Notes under the pieces: generated by a model
Told to the model about the DNA's origin: nothing
Databases searched by the model: none
The model's input: only the letters and a program-made list of their open reading frames with translations
Shown here: positions 26,035-34,811 of the stretch, piece by piece
How positions within the stretch are numbered: position 1 is the first letter of the stretch
How the letters are laid out: every line of letters begins with the position of its first letter
Made by a program: the position numbers and the translations under genes
NCBI GenBank assembly: GCA_014360905.1
Contig: JACIWW010000006.1
Coordinates: 1 to 64,000, forward strand
Direction: 5' to 3'
DNA length: 64,000 bases
Source of the DNA: Chloroflexota bacterium
Lineage (GTDB): Bacteria > Chloroflexota > Anaerolineae > UBA2200

Positions 26035-27396
26035 CTATGGCTGCAGGGCAATATCCAAGGCTTCCCCAATGGAGCGTGCACGCAATAGCTCTATTCCAAT
26101 TGCCTCGGCCTTCCCTAGGCGCAGAAAACGCGGCACAATGCAACGCTTGAAACCCAACTTCGCTGCTTCGTTCAGCCGTTTCTCTGCGTGGCTAACGGAA
26201 CGCAGTTCTCCCGAAAGTCCAACTTCACCCAGCATCACGCAATCGTCCGGAATGGGGATGTTGCGGTAACTAGAGGCAATTGCTCCAGCTACCGCCAGGT
26301 CTGCGGCTGGTTCGCTAATGCGCAGCCCACCCACAACGTTGACAAAGATGTCTTGCGAAGCCAGCTTGAGTCCCACCCGCTTGCTCAGCACAGCGGTGAG
26401 GAGGAGCATGCGATTGAAGTCAATGCCGTTGGCAGTGCGGCGGGGCAGTCCGAAACTAGTCGTGGTTGTCAGCGCCTGAACCTCCACTAACAATGGCCGG
26501 GTACCTTCCATTGTCACGGCTACAACTGAGCCGGGGGAAGAAGCTAACCTCTCTGATAAGAAAGCCTGGGATGGATTGGTAATCTCGACTAATCCCTGCT
26601 CTTGCATCTCAAAAACCCCGACCTCGTTGGTGGAACCAAAGCGGTTCTTGACACTACGCAAAAGCCGATAAGCATAGAACCTGTCGCCCTCGAGATAGAG
26701 CACCGTATCCACCATGTGTTCGAGCACACGCGGTCCTGCTATCGCCCCTTCTTTTGTTACATGTCCCACGATGAACATGGGTATGTTGCGCGATTTAGCC
26801 AGGCGTAGCAAAGCAGCGGCACACTCTCTAACCTGCCCGATGCTTCCTGCAGATGATTCCAGTTCCTCCAGATAAACGGATTGTATCGAATCCACCACAA
26901 CCAATTGTGGTTCCAATTGCTCAATCTGGCTCAAGATATGATTGAGGTTAGTCTCCGATAGGACATACAATTGCTCTACCGAAATGTTCAATCTGTCGGC
27001 ACGCATTTTAATCTGCTGCACAGACTCCTCACCGGAAATGTACAGCGTAGTTTTCCCCTCTGAAGCTAACAAAGCAGAAAGCTGTAGAAGCAGGGTAGAT
27101 TTGCCAATGCCTGGATCACCACCGATGAGCACCACAGACCCCGGCACAATGCCTCCACCGATGGCACGATTGAATTCGTCTATGGGTACCGGAATACGGG
27201 CAAAACCGTCAGCAGAAATGGCAGTAATCGGCTGGGGAACAGTGCGCGTGACTGCCCGCGCTACACCTGGGCCGGGACGCTCCTCGATCGTCTCTACGAG
27301 CGTATTCCACTGACCACACTCAGGGCATCTCCCTGACCATCGCGGCGCGGTATAACCGCATTGTTGACAAACAAATTGGGTTCGTGTCTTGGGCAC
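26035..27396 (-). CDS. radA: DNA repair protein RadA (Sms)
   Basis: 453 residues, normal length. The N-terminal zinc finger has C10-x2-C13 and C24-x2-C27. The RecA-like domain has Walker A GDPGIGKST (K99) and Walker B VVVDSIQSVY. The RadA-specific KNRFGSTNEVGVFEM and a C-terminal Lon-protease-like domain without catalytic residues are present. RadA drives branch migration in recombination. The start is GTG. It follows clpC by 11 nt, the clpC-radA order known from Bacillus. Confidence 0.96.
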   Translation of the reverse strand: MPKTRTQFVCQQCGYTAPRWSGRCPECGQWNTLVETIEERPGPGVARAVTRTVPQPITAISADGFARIPVPIDEFNRAIGGGIVPGSVVLIGGDPGIGKSTLLLQLSALLASEGKTTLYISGEESVQQIKMRADRLNISVEQLYVLSETNLNHILSQIEQLEPQLVVVDSIQSVYLEELESSAGSIGQVRECAAALLRLAKSRNIPMFIVGHVTKEGAIAGPRVLEHMVDTVLYLEGDRFYAYRLLRSVKNRFGSTNEVGVFEMQEQGLVEITNPSQAFLSERLASSPGSVVAVTMEGTRPLLVEVQALTTTTSFGLPRRTANGIDFNRMLLLTAVLSKRVGLKLASQDIFVNVVGGLRISEPAADLAVAGAIASSYRNIPIPDDCVMLGEVGLSGELRSVSHAEKRLNEAAKLGFKRCIVPRFLRLGKAEAIGIELLRARSIGEALDIALQP

Positions 27397-27407
27397 GCAG
27401 ACTCTTT

Positions 27408-29912
27408 CTAGACGGTCTGGTCAGTATCGTCAGGCGATGCTGTTTGCAGAGGGCTTTCCTCTACCTCGGCTGGCTTTTGGGCACACAAATGGAGCTTGTT
27501 GCCCTCGCGGTCAATCAGGATGGTATCGCCTGCTTTGAACTGACCGGAGAGCAATCCCTCACACAGTGGATCCTCAAGCAATTGTTGTATCGCACGGCGC
27601 AATGGACGCGCACCATACTGCGGATTATACCCCTCTATCGCTAGCAAGTCCCTTGCCGCTGGAGTCAACTCTAATCGGAGGTTGTGCTCTTTCAGGCGCT
27701 TTGCCACTTCGGCTACCTGAATATCCACGATTTGCCGAATTTGCTCTTCCGTCAAAGCATGGAAGACAACGATGCTATCCACACGGTTTAGAAATTCGGG
27801 GCGGAAAGTGCGTTTCAGCTCGCCAAGCAGCTTTTCCTTCATCTTATCGTAGTTCTCTTGTGCTTTCTTGGCGTCATCCCTGGCAACTGCAAAGCCTATG
27901 GTTGTCTCTCGGGTCAGCAGCTCCACACCGATGTTCGAGGTCATGATGATGATGGCATTGCGAAAATCTACCTGACGACCTCTCGCATCCGATAGATGTC
28001 CGTCTTCCATGATCTGCAGCAGGATATTGAAAGCCTCCTCGTGCGCCTTTTCGATCTCATCGAAACAGATCACGCAATAAGGTCGGCGTCGTACTGCTTC
28101 GGTCAATTGCCCTGCTTCCTCATAGCCAACGTACCCTGGTGGCGCTCCCACCAGGCGTGAAACCGTGTGGCGTTCCATAAATTCGGACATATCGAGCTGC
28201 AGGAGTGCCTCTTCGCTGCCGAACATGAATTCTGCCAGAGCCTTGGCTAGTTCCGTCTTGCCGACACCAGTTGGCCCCAGGAACAAGAAAGAACCAATGG
28301 GTCGCTTTGGATCCTTCAAACCTGCCCGTGCTCGTCTCACTGCCTTGGCTATAGCTGTAATGGCTTCATCTTGCCCCACGATCCGCCGGTGCAGCGCTTC
28401 CTCCATGTTGAGCAGGCGTTGGGTCTCCTCTTGGGCAAGCTGGGTCACAGGCACGCCAGTCCACATCGAGACAATCTCAGCTATGTCATCCTCGGTGACT
28501 TTGAGGCCTTCAGGCTCATCCGTGCCTTGCAAACCCAGTTGCAGTTGTTCCACGCTCCCGCGCAACTCTCGTTCCCGCTCGCGCAGTTGAAATGCGTCCT
28601 CGTACCTGCGCTCCTCTAACGCTTTGTCCTTTTCCCTCTGCACCTCTTGCAACCGCAATAGAGCGGTTTTCACAGCAGCGGGTTGAAACGCCTTGAAAGT
28701 GCGCACGCGCGAAGCCGCCTCGTCGATCAAATCAATCGCCTTGTCTGGCAAGTAACGGTCTGGCACATAGCGAGCGGCCAAATTCGCTGCTGCCAGAATA
28801 GCATTGTCGGTAATCGTGAGGCGATGATATTCTTCGTACCTCGAGCGGATGCCACGTAGAATCTCGATCGTCTCTTCCACCGTTGGTTCTTCGACAAGCA
28901 CCGGCTGGAAACGACGCTCCAAGGCGGGATCACCCTCGATGTACTTGCGATACTCGTCCATGGTGGTTGCGCCAATGCACTGCAACTCGCCGCGAGCCAA
29001 GGCCGGCTTGAGGATGTTTGCTGCATCAACTGAGGAGCCTGCTGCTCCTGCTCCGATGATCATGTGCAACTCATCAATGAACAGGATGCTTCTGCTTTTG
29101 CGAATTTCATCAATTACGCGCTTCATGCGCTCTTCGAATTGCCCTCGGTACATCGTACCGGCCACAAGGGATCCCACGTCGAGCATGATCAAATGCTTAT
29201 CCGCCAGGCGCTCCGGAACCTCGCCGTTCACGATGCGCTGTGCGAGGGCTTCGACAATAGCGGTCTTTCCAACACCAGGCTCGCCAATGAGGGCGGGATT
29301 GTTTTTGGTGCGCCGCGAGAGAATCTGAATGACTCGTTCGATTTCCTTTTCACGGCCAATGACGGGGTCTAGTTTCCCTTGCCGGGCTGCTTCCGTCAGG
29401 TCTGTACCTACTTGCTCCAACACGGATTGAGACTTTGGGCTTTCTTTCGCTGGAGCCGGTTGGTACTGGCTCGCTTGCATCTCGCGAAAGGTCTCCCTGC
29501 GCACCTCCTCGAGGTCAAGTCCCAGGACTTCCAGTATCCCAGCACTGATGACCCGGTTCTCCCGCACAAGCCCTAACAGCAAATGCTCTGTCCCGATATA
29601 CCCGTGCCCCAGGCGCCGGGCTTCGTCCATGGCTAGCTCCAACACACGCTTAGCAGCAGGGGCTAATTGAATGGAAGTGCTCATGGAGCGCTCCTCACTG
29701 CCAAGCATTTCCATAACCAATTGACGTGCGCGCTCCAGAGTGACTCCCATTCGCATGAGGACCTTGGCTGCTATTCCTTGCTGCTCACGAAGGAGCCCCA
29801 ATAGCAGGTGCTCAGTGCCGATATAGCGATGACCTAGACGCAGTGCCTCCTCTTGGGAGAACCCTAACGCCTGGCGCGCTCTTTTTGTAAACCGTTCCAG
29901 CTTATCTGACAT
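27408..29912 (-). CDS. clpC: ATP-dependent Clp protease ATPase subunit ClpC
   Basis: 834 residues with the full ClpC layout: a double Clp-N domain (1-145), first AAA+ module ([17 protein letters not shown]), a UVR motif in the middle region ([19 protein letters not shown]) and second AAA+ module ([12 protein letters not shown]), with the C-terminal ClpB-D2 small domain. It unfolds substrates for ClpP in heat and stress responses. In Bacillus it needs the adaptor McsB and is repressed by CtsR; neither gene is adjacent here. Its promoter (30012-30040) is followed by an inverted repeat at the transcription start (29975-30004). radA follows in the same operon. Confidence 0.97.
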   Translation of the reverse strand: MSDKLERFTKRARQALGFSQEEALRLGHRYIGTEHLLLGLLREQQGIAAKVLMRMGVTLERARQLVMEMLGSEERSMSTSIQLAPAAKRVLELAMDEARRLGHGYIGTEHLLLGLVRENRVISAGILEVLGLDLEEVRRETFREMQASQYQPAPAKESPKSQSVLEQVGTDLTEAARQGKLDPVIGREKEIERVIQILSRRTKNNPALIGEPGVGKTAIVEALAQRIVNGEVPERLADKHLIMLDVGSLVAGTMYRGQFEERMKRVIDEIRKSRSILFIDELHMIIGAGAAGSSVDAANILKPALARGELQCIGATTMDEYRKYIEGDPALERRFQPVLVEEPTVEETIEILRGIRSRYEEYHRLTITDNAILAAANLAARYVPDRYLPDKAIDLIDEAASRVRTFKAFQPAAVKTALLRLQEVQREKDKALEERRYEDAFQLRERERELRGSVEQLQLGLQGTDEPEGLKVTEDDIAEIVSMWTGVPVTQLAQEETQRLLNMEEALHRRIVGQDEAITAIAKAVRRARAGLKDPKRPIGSFLFLGPTGVGKTELAKALAEFMFGSEEALLQLDMSEFMERHTVSRLVGAPPGYVGYEEAGQLTEAVRRRPYCVICFDEIEKAHEEAFNILLQIMEDGHLSDARGRQVDFRNAIIIMTSNIGVELLTRETTIGFAVARDDAKKAQENYDKMKEKLLGELKRTFRPEFLNRVDSIVVFHALTEEQIRQIVDIQVAEVAKRLKEHNLRLELTPAARDLLAIEGYNPQYGARPLRRAIQQLLEDPLCEGLLSGQFKAGDTILIDREGNKLHLCAQKPAEVEESPLQTASPDDTDQTV

Positions 29913-29928
29913 ATCAAATAATCCTGCT

Positions 29929-29946
29929 AGCGTGGAATATCACGCT
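29929..29946 (-). repeat. Small inverted repeat in the clpC leader
   Basis: AGCGTG (29929-29934) and CACGCT (29941-29946) are perfect complements around GAATAT, 16 nt upstream of the clpC ATG. It lies near the ribosome site and could shield it or be a half-site pair; a purely structural role is unproven. Confidence 0.35.
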
Positions 29947-29974
29947 CTGTCGCGGTTTTGCCCCTTAACCCACT

Positions 29975-30004
29975 GCAAGCAGCCTTTTCTTATGAACTGC
30001 TTGC
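29975..30004 (-). promoter_or_regulatory. Inverted repeat at the clpC transcription start
   Basis: Perfect 8-bp complements GCAAGCAG (29975-29982) and CTGCTTGC (29997-30004) with a 14-nt loop, at about +1 to +30 of the clpC transcript. It is not the CIRCE element (TTAGCACTC-N9-GAGTGCTAA) or an obvious CtsR heptad pair. It may be a repressor operator or a 5'-end stem that stabilises the mRNA. Confidence 0.5.
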
Positions 30005-30011
30005 ACCCTAA

Positions 30012-30040
30012 ATTATATCAGAATAGTCCTAAGAAATCAA
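30012..30040 (-). promoter_or_regulatory. Promoter of clpC-radA
   Basis: Minus strand: TTGATT (30040-30035), 17 bp, TATAAT (30017-30012) preceded by TGA (extended -10). It overlaps the end of the upstream gene's stop codon region. Confidence 0.8.
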
Positions 30041-30550
30041 ATTGATGGCAATCTGATCTATGTTATGGGCCCAAGTAGGCAAATCCACCACCTGACGCAA
30101 TTGCACGATCAGGCGCTCCCAATTTTTGCCACACTGCTCTGGATGGGTGCGCTCGAAGTATTGCTGGCTGTCAAAAACCAGGTAAGGTCCGGCAAGAGTG
30201 TACCAGCGTTCCAAGCGCCATGGTGTGCCCGTTTTGCGCTCTTCCAGGAAATGCAAATGAGGATAAGCTTCCAGGTACTCATCATCGATATCTGCAGGCC
30301 AAGCACCAACTGCCTGGTACATAGCGGGAGTGGCAATGCCTTCCAACTGCACGACCAGGCTCTCAAAAACGCAGGGCACGGCATAATAGAGCACCCCGCT
30401 AATTGGTGCTCCACCTTCTGCCTCGATACTGCCCTCTTTAAATTCAAAATCGCCGTAGAACTTTTCCTCCCCCGTCAAACGAAAGGATAGTCGTGCATCG
30501 CGAGCGATGCGGAGCAAGACTTGGTCATTCCATATTTGCAGTCCTTGCAT
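30029..30550 (-). CDS. Conserved hypothetical protein
   Basis: 173 residues from ATG 30550 with GGAGGGG 9 nt upstream; a GTG three codons earlier overlaps that site and is less likely. It has no signal peptide or membrane helix. The sequence is aromatic-rich (WRLERWYTLAGPYLVFDSQQY, in part) and looks like a compact beta-rich domain. I do not recognise it. It lies between the panE-like gene and clpC on the same strand and is flanked by a 14-bp perfect inverted repeat (30001-30014, 30586-30599). Confidence 0.65.
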   Translation of the reverse strand: MQGLQIWNDQVLLRIARDARLSFRLTGEEKFYGDFEFKEGSIEAEGGAPISGVLYYAVPCVFESLVVQLEGIATPAMYQAVGAWPADIDDEYLEAYPHLHFLEERKTGTPWRLERWYTLAGPYLVFDSQQYFERTHPEQCGKNWERLIVQLRQVVDLPTWAHNIDQIAINLIS

Positions 30551-30588
30551 GCTATCCACCCCTCCGGAGATCGGAATCCATACACAAT

Positions 30589-31656
30589 TTAGGGTGCAAA
30601 ACTATATGGGCTTGTGTGTTGTATCTTCGCGACCAGCCTCTGAGGTTGGCCACGGAAGTCATCCCATGGTATTCTGCCTGTAACTATGCCAGTCAGTACA
30701 TCACACAAGGTACGGTTGACTGGCACATCCAGTCCCAGACGTTCGGCATGAGCAGCCACCGCTCCATTCAAATAGAGTACTTCAGAACGCTGCCGTCCGC
30801 TTGCCAAATCCATATAAAGCGATGGCCTCTTGTCTCCCCGCCCCGTAGCAACCAAGCGCATGAGCAGTGGGCGCAACAACGAGGCAGGCATCGCCTGCAT
30901 TGCCCACACCAGTAGAGGAACCGGATAGCCAGGGAAGCTGACCACGCTGAGACGCATAGCCTGCATTACTGCCAGAGCCTCCAAAAAGGCAGAGCGCTCA
31001 ATGGCAAACAGCGCCGCATGGGCGAAGACAGCCGCCGGTGTCATGTCCAAGATGGCCGGGATAGCATTGGCTTGTATATTGAGCAGCAACTTAGACCATT
31101 TCATGGCGCGGTAGTCATGGTATGTGGCGGTCTTCAGCCCTGCCGTGGAGAAGAGCCTGGCCCACCTATCCACATCCATGTCTCCTCTGGTCGGGGCCAG
31201 GTTCAAACCGCCACGAGTGGTTTCCAGACGGATGCGGCCAGGGGCTAGCACCGACACGGAGAGAGTGAGCACCCCAGAGATGATCGCTGCTTGTTTCCAT
31301 ACCCGCTGGGCTAATTCTTCGCCGCCCACACCATTTTGCACGATGAGAAGTGGTATATCGTTTGAAGCATACGGGGCAAGCGTCAAAGCAGCTTCCCGCG
31401 TATCATACGCCTTCACTGTCAGCAGAATCATATCCCAGTGACGCTGGCTAACAGGAATGTCCGAGATGTTTGCGACAGTGCTGGGGTATACGGCATGGCT
31501 ACCTGGAGCCTTGGCCCGCTCTAGAATCAAACCGTGTTCCTGCACAGCATGCACGTAACTGGGACGACCAACTAATATCACTTCGTGTCCCGCGCTTGCA
31601 AGGCGATGACCAAGCAGCGAACCAATGGCTCCAGCCCCGAAAACCAGGACGCGCAC
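30589..31656 (-). CDS. Ketopantoate reductase-family (ApbA/PanE-like) protein
   Basis: 355 residues from GTG 31656, set by AGAGGGGG 7 nt upstream and by the family start VRVLVFGAGAIGSLLG (NADP-binding GxGxxG). The central helix-strand contains MKWSKLLLNIQANA, the usual K-x3-N region, and the C-terminus PSLYMDLASGRQRSEV is the family's (pre-E and active Glu) segment. True PanE makes pantoate for CoA. Here it sits in the glycerol operon, 4 nt after DUF1667, and may act on another 2-keto acid. The operon position suggests reductant-linked metabolism but does not show the substrate. Confidence 0.85.
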   Translation of the reverse strand: MRVLVFGAGAIGSLLGHRLASAGHEVILVGRPSYVHAVQEHGLILERAKAPGSHAVYPSTVANISDIPVSQRHWDMILLTVKAYDTREAALTLAPYASNDIPLLIVQNGVGGEELAQRVWKQAAIISGVLTLSVSVLAPGRIRLETTRGGLNLAPTRGDMDVDRWARLFSTAGLKTATYHDYRAMKWSKLLLNIQANAIPAILDMTPAAVFAHAALFAIERSAFLEALAVMQAMRLSVVSFPGYPVPLLVWAMQAMPASLLRPLLMRLVATGRGDKRPSLYMDLASGRQRSEVLYLNGAVAAHAERLGLDVPVNRTLCDVLTGIVTGRIPWDDFRGQPQRLVAKIQHTSPYSFAP

Positions 31657-31660
31657 GAGG

Positions 31661-32032
31661 CTACCCCCTCTGTGGCATATCCCTGCTGGCAAGTACATTG
31701 ATCCCAGTCCCCAAAGCGTTGGGCTGAATCACCTGACCAGCACGTACAGGCGCTGCCACCGTAACCTGCTGCAACTCTTCCAACAGAGGGAAAATCTGAT
31801 TCTTAGGGAAAGGCCGCTCAGTATAAACTGGCAGCAGAGGATGGAGACCGTTTACCACGCGTACTGTAGTTGTGACCGTGCGTCTGGGATCGGTGATCTC
31901 ATCCTGCGCATAGGTCAGACCACGCTTGCAGGCTTGTCCCTCTACGGATACCACCTTGCCCTCTTCTACGGTGACATCCAGGCGACAACCCATGGGGCAG
32001 GTGATGCATGTCAGGATAGTTTTGTTCTTCAC
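31661..32032 (-). CDS. DUF1667 protein (glycerol dehydrogenase operon)
   Basis: 123 residues, typical of DUF1667. Four cysteines (C9, C12, C16 in CITCPMGC, and C35) could hold an iron-sulfur cluster or zinc. It overlaps the upstream FAD/NAD oxidoreductase by 4 nt and is followed by the PanE-like gene. DUF1667 regularly accompanies this GlpA-like plus FAD/NAD pair in anaerobes, where it is thought to be a small redox subunit; that is inferred from neighbourhoods. Confidence 0.9.
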   Translation of the reverse strand: MKNKTILTCITCPMGCRLDVTVEEGKVVSVEGQACKRGLTYAQDEITDPRRTVTTTVRVVNGLHPLLPVYTERPFPKNQIFPLLEELQQVTVAAPVRAGQVIQPNALGTGINVLASRDMPQRG

Positions 32033-33306
32033 TTTCGCTTCCTCACCCCCACCCTCAAGATAGTGGCGAGCTTGAGTCGGTCATAGAGGTCAGGTATCAA
32101 CTGCACCGTGACCATCTCGCCTGGCCGCACATAGCGCTCTGTCTTGCGCCAGATATCCGTCCCATCTGCCTCGAGGATCACATTTACTTTCTCTTCGATA
32201 GGCTCACGCACACGCAACTGCAATCGCTGTGGACCAAGAGTCAGACTCTCGGGATCGAGTAATTGGGGCACTACATAGCGCACATTATCTCCTGCTACAA
32301 CACGCAAGCGACGCACCGCAGCAGGAGCCAACCCAAGTGCGTATTCGGCAGCGCTGCGTCCAGCAACTTCCCCAGCCATCGTCACCCAGTCTACCAGATC
32401 GTAGACATGCACAACGTTCCCCGCAGCGAAAAAGCCGGGCAAAGAAGTGCCCATCCCCTCATCTACGATTGGCCCACCAGTGACAGGGTCAATCTGCACG
32501 CCAACCCGACGCGATAGCTCATTTTCCGGGATAAGTCCAACAGAAAGCAGCAAGGTGTCGCAAGGGATTATCTCTTCGCTTCCCGGAATGGGGCGCCACT
32601 GCTCATCCACAGCCACAGATACAACTGCTTCCACACGCCTGTCTCCCTTTATTTCGCGCACGGTGTGGCTCAACTGCAACGGGATGCCAAAATCCTGTAG
32701 GCATTGTACGTAATTGCGCTTCAGTCCAGAAAGATACGGCATGATCTCCAACACTCGTTCCACTTTAGCCCCTTCTAAGGTCAAGCGGCGTGCCATGATC
32801 ATGCCAATATCGCCAGACCCTAGGATCACAAAGCGCCGTCCCGGCATGTAACCCTCGATGTTGACCAAGCGCTGCGCCGTTCCAGCAGTGTACACTCCCG
32901 CTGGACGAGTGCCTGGGATAGCCAATGCTCCTCGCGTTCGCTCGCGACAGCCCATGCCAAAAACAATGGCGCCAGCTTTGATCTCTACAATGCCATCCCG
33001 CGAATTGGTAGCATAAATACTCCGCTGGGAAGTAACTTCTAGTACCATGGTATCCAACAATGCCTGCACCCCAGTTTGGTAAACGCGATTGATAAAGTGT
33101 TGTGCATAAGCGGGGCCTGGCAGGTCAGATCCAAGCACTTCCAGACCAAATCCATTGTGGATGCACTGCTGCAAAATGCCTCCCAACTCCTCCGCGCGCT
33201 CGACAATACAGACGTGCTCCGCGCCGCGCTCACGGGCGGCAATAGCTGCAGCAAGCCCTCCTGGACCTCCTCCTATCACTACAACATCATAATGCAAGGT
33301 CTTCAA
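32029..33306 (-). CDS. FAD/NAD(P)-dependent oxidoreductase (GlpB-like partner)
   Basis: 425 residues, with FAD-binding GGGPGGLAAAIAA at the N-terminus, a second dinucleotide site near VILGSGDIGM (about 165-175), and the C-terminal motif ...FFAAGNVVHVYDLVDWV typical of thioredoxin-reductase-like flavoproteins. Between two redox genes it probably passes electrons from the GlpA-like dehydrogenase to an acceptor. It is 6 nt behind the GlpA-like gene and overlaps DUF1667 by 4 nt. The direct acceptor is unknown. Confidence 0.88.
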   Translation of the reverse strand: MKTLHYDVVVIGGGPGGLAAAIAARERGAEHVCIVERAEELGGILQQCIHNGFGLEVLGSDLPGPAYAQHFINRVYQTGVQALLDTMVLEVTSQRSIYATNSRDGIVEIKAGAIVFGMGCRERTRGALAIPGTRPAGVYTAGTAQRLVNIEGYMPGRRFVILGSGDIGMIMARRLTLEGAKVERVLEIMPYLSGLKRNYVQCLQDFGIPLQLSHTVREIKGDRRVEAVVSVAVDEQWRPIPGSEEIIPCDTLLLSVGLIPENELSRRVGVQIDPVTGGPIVDEGMGTSLPGFFAAGNVVHVYDLVDWVTMAGEVAGRSAAEYALGLAPAAVRRLRVVAGDNVRYVVPQLLDPESLTLGPQRLQLRVREPIEEKVNVILEADGTDIWRKTERYVRPGEMVTVQLIPDLYDRLKLATILRVGVRKRK

Positions 33307-33312
33307 CGCTAG

Positions 33313-34779
33313 CTACACCTTTGTCTTGGTATCATTCCTGTCCTTTGTCTCGCGCACAACGAACTCGGAACCTGGCCCCTTCTTCGTGATGGCAGTTAGT
33401 GGGAGGCCTAGCTCGCGGCTCAGGATATGAATCACGCGAGGGGTATCAAATCCTCCCTGACATCGCCCGGCTCCTAGACGCGTCCGTCTCTTGAGCGCGT
33501 CATATGTGCGTGCCGGGACAGGGGCATGAATCGCCGCGACAATCTCGCCCTCGGTCACCATCTCGCAACGGCACACAATACGCCCATAGCGCGCATCCCG
33601 AGCAATCAGCAAGGCTTGTTCCCGATGCGATAGTTCGTGAAAGCGCGGTGGAGAACGGCGAATGGGATTGTAGTCAGGTTTTTCCCGCAATTCTAGCCCG
33701 CACTCGCGCAGCAGATCAAGGACAAACTCTGCAATGGCTGGCGCCGCAGTTAAACCCGGGGATTCAATCCCCGCTACGTTGATCAAACCAGGAGCCTGTA
33801 CAGGGGCTTCGATCAAGAAATCGCCTGTACTGCCGCTGGCGCGCAGACCCGCAAAAACAGCGATAACATCGCGCCGCTCCAGTGTAGGCACCAGTCGCTG
33901 CGCCCCCGAGAAAACCTCTTCCAGACCCTGCGGAGTTACTGAAAGATCGCTCTTGTCCTGGATATCCACTGCATTTGGGCCAATCATGGTGTTGCCGTGT
34001 GTCGTGGGTGTCACCAGAATGCCTTTGCTAATCGGCGTAGGGCAGGGGAAAAGCACAGCACGTACCCGACTCTTCTCGCGGTCAAAAACGCAATACTCGC
34101 CCTTGCGTGGTGTGATGGAAAATCCGTGCAGACCAGCCTTGGCCATTAGTTGATCAGCATACAAACCGGCAGCGTTGATCACAAAACGACTCAAAAACTG
34201 GCCGTGGCTTGTTCTGACCCCAGCTAGCCTGCCATTCTGTCGGATGAAATCCGTGACTTCGGTCTCCAGAAGCAGGTGCACGCCATTGACCACTGCGTTT
34301 TCCGCCGCGGCAATGGTCAGCAGAAAGGGATCCACAATACCACCGGTGGCAGCATACAATGCTCCACGCACTTCAGGATTGACCAATGGTTCAATGCGCC
34401 GCATCTCTTCTCCAGAGATCACGCGCATGCCTGTCACGCCATTCTGTACGCCGCGCTGATACAAATCATCGAGGGTGCGCAAATCCTCTTCATCCAAAGC
34501 CACGACATAGGTGCCACAACGTTGAAAAGGCACATCCAAATCTGCACAAATCTGGTCATACACGCGATTGCCCGCCACATTGAGCGAGGCTTTGAGCGTG
34601 CCCGGCTTGGCGTCGTAGCCAGCATGGACAATGGCCGTATTGGCTTTGGAAGCGCCCGAACAAACATCGGACTCACGCTCCAAAAGGAGCACACGCAGCT
34701 TATAGCGGGAAAGCGCGCGGGCGATGAAACAACCTACTACTCCGCCGCCTACGATGATGATGTCATACCAAGCATTCAT
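33313..34779 (-). CDS. Glycerol-3-phosphate dehydrogenase, anaerobic GlpA-like
   Basis: 488 residues. The N-terminal FAD site is GGGVVGCFIARALSRY, followed by the DAO-family segments SGASKANTAIVHAGYD and GLYADQLM. The C-terminal BFD-like domain has C-x-C in RIVCRCEMV and a third cysteine in GAGRCQGG. The fourth BFD cysteine is missing; an Asp (GGFD) is in its place. The enzyme oxidises glycerol-3-phosphate to dihydroxyacetone phosphate. It lies between glpK (upstream, 32 nt) and the FAD/NAD gene. Close homologues may act on other 2-hydroxy substrates, but the adjacent glpK favours glycerol-3-phosphate. Confidence 0.9.
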   Translation of the reverse strand: MNAWYDIIIVGGGVVGCFIARALSRYKLRVLLLERESDVCSGASKANTAIVHAGYDAKPGTLKASLNVAGNRVYDQICADLDVPFQRCGTYVVALDEEDLRTLDDLYQRGVQNGVTGMRVISGEEMRRIEPLVNPEVRGALYAATGGIVDPFLLTIAAAENAVVNGVHLLLETEVTDFIRQNGRLAGVRTSHGQFLSRFVINAAGLYADQLMAKAGLHGFSITPRKGEYCVFDREKSRVRAVLFPCPTPISKGILVTPTTHGNTMIGPNAVDIQDKSDLSVTPQGLEEVFSGAQRLVPTLERRDVIAVFAGLRASGSTGDFLIEAPVQAPGLINVAGIESPGLTAAPAIAEFVLDLLRECGLELREKPDYNPIRRSPPRFHELSHREQALLIARDARYGRIVCRCEMVTEGEIVAAIHAPVPARTYDALKRRTRLGAGRCQGGFDTPRVIHILSRELGLPLTAITKKGPGSEFVVRETKDRNDTKTKV

Positions 34780-34811
34780 ATTCCACTGCTCGAATCTGCT
34801 TCCTCTGCCGA

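Noticed and set aside
27408-29912. ClpB rather than ClpC
   Set aside because: The middle region has a UVR-type motif and lacks the long ClpB coiled-coil domain, and radA follows.
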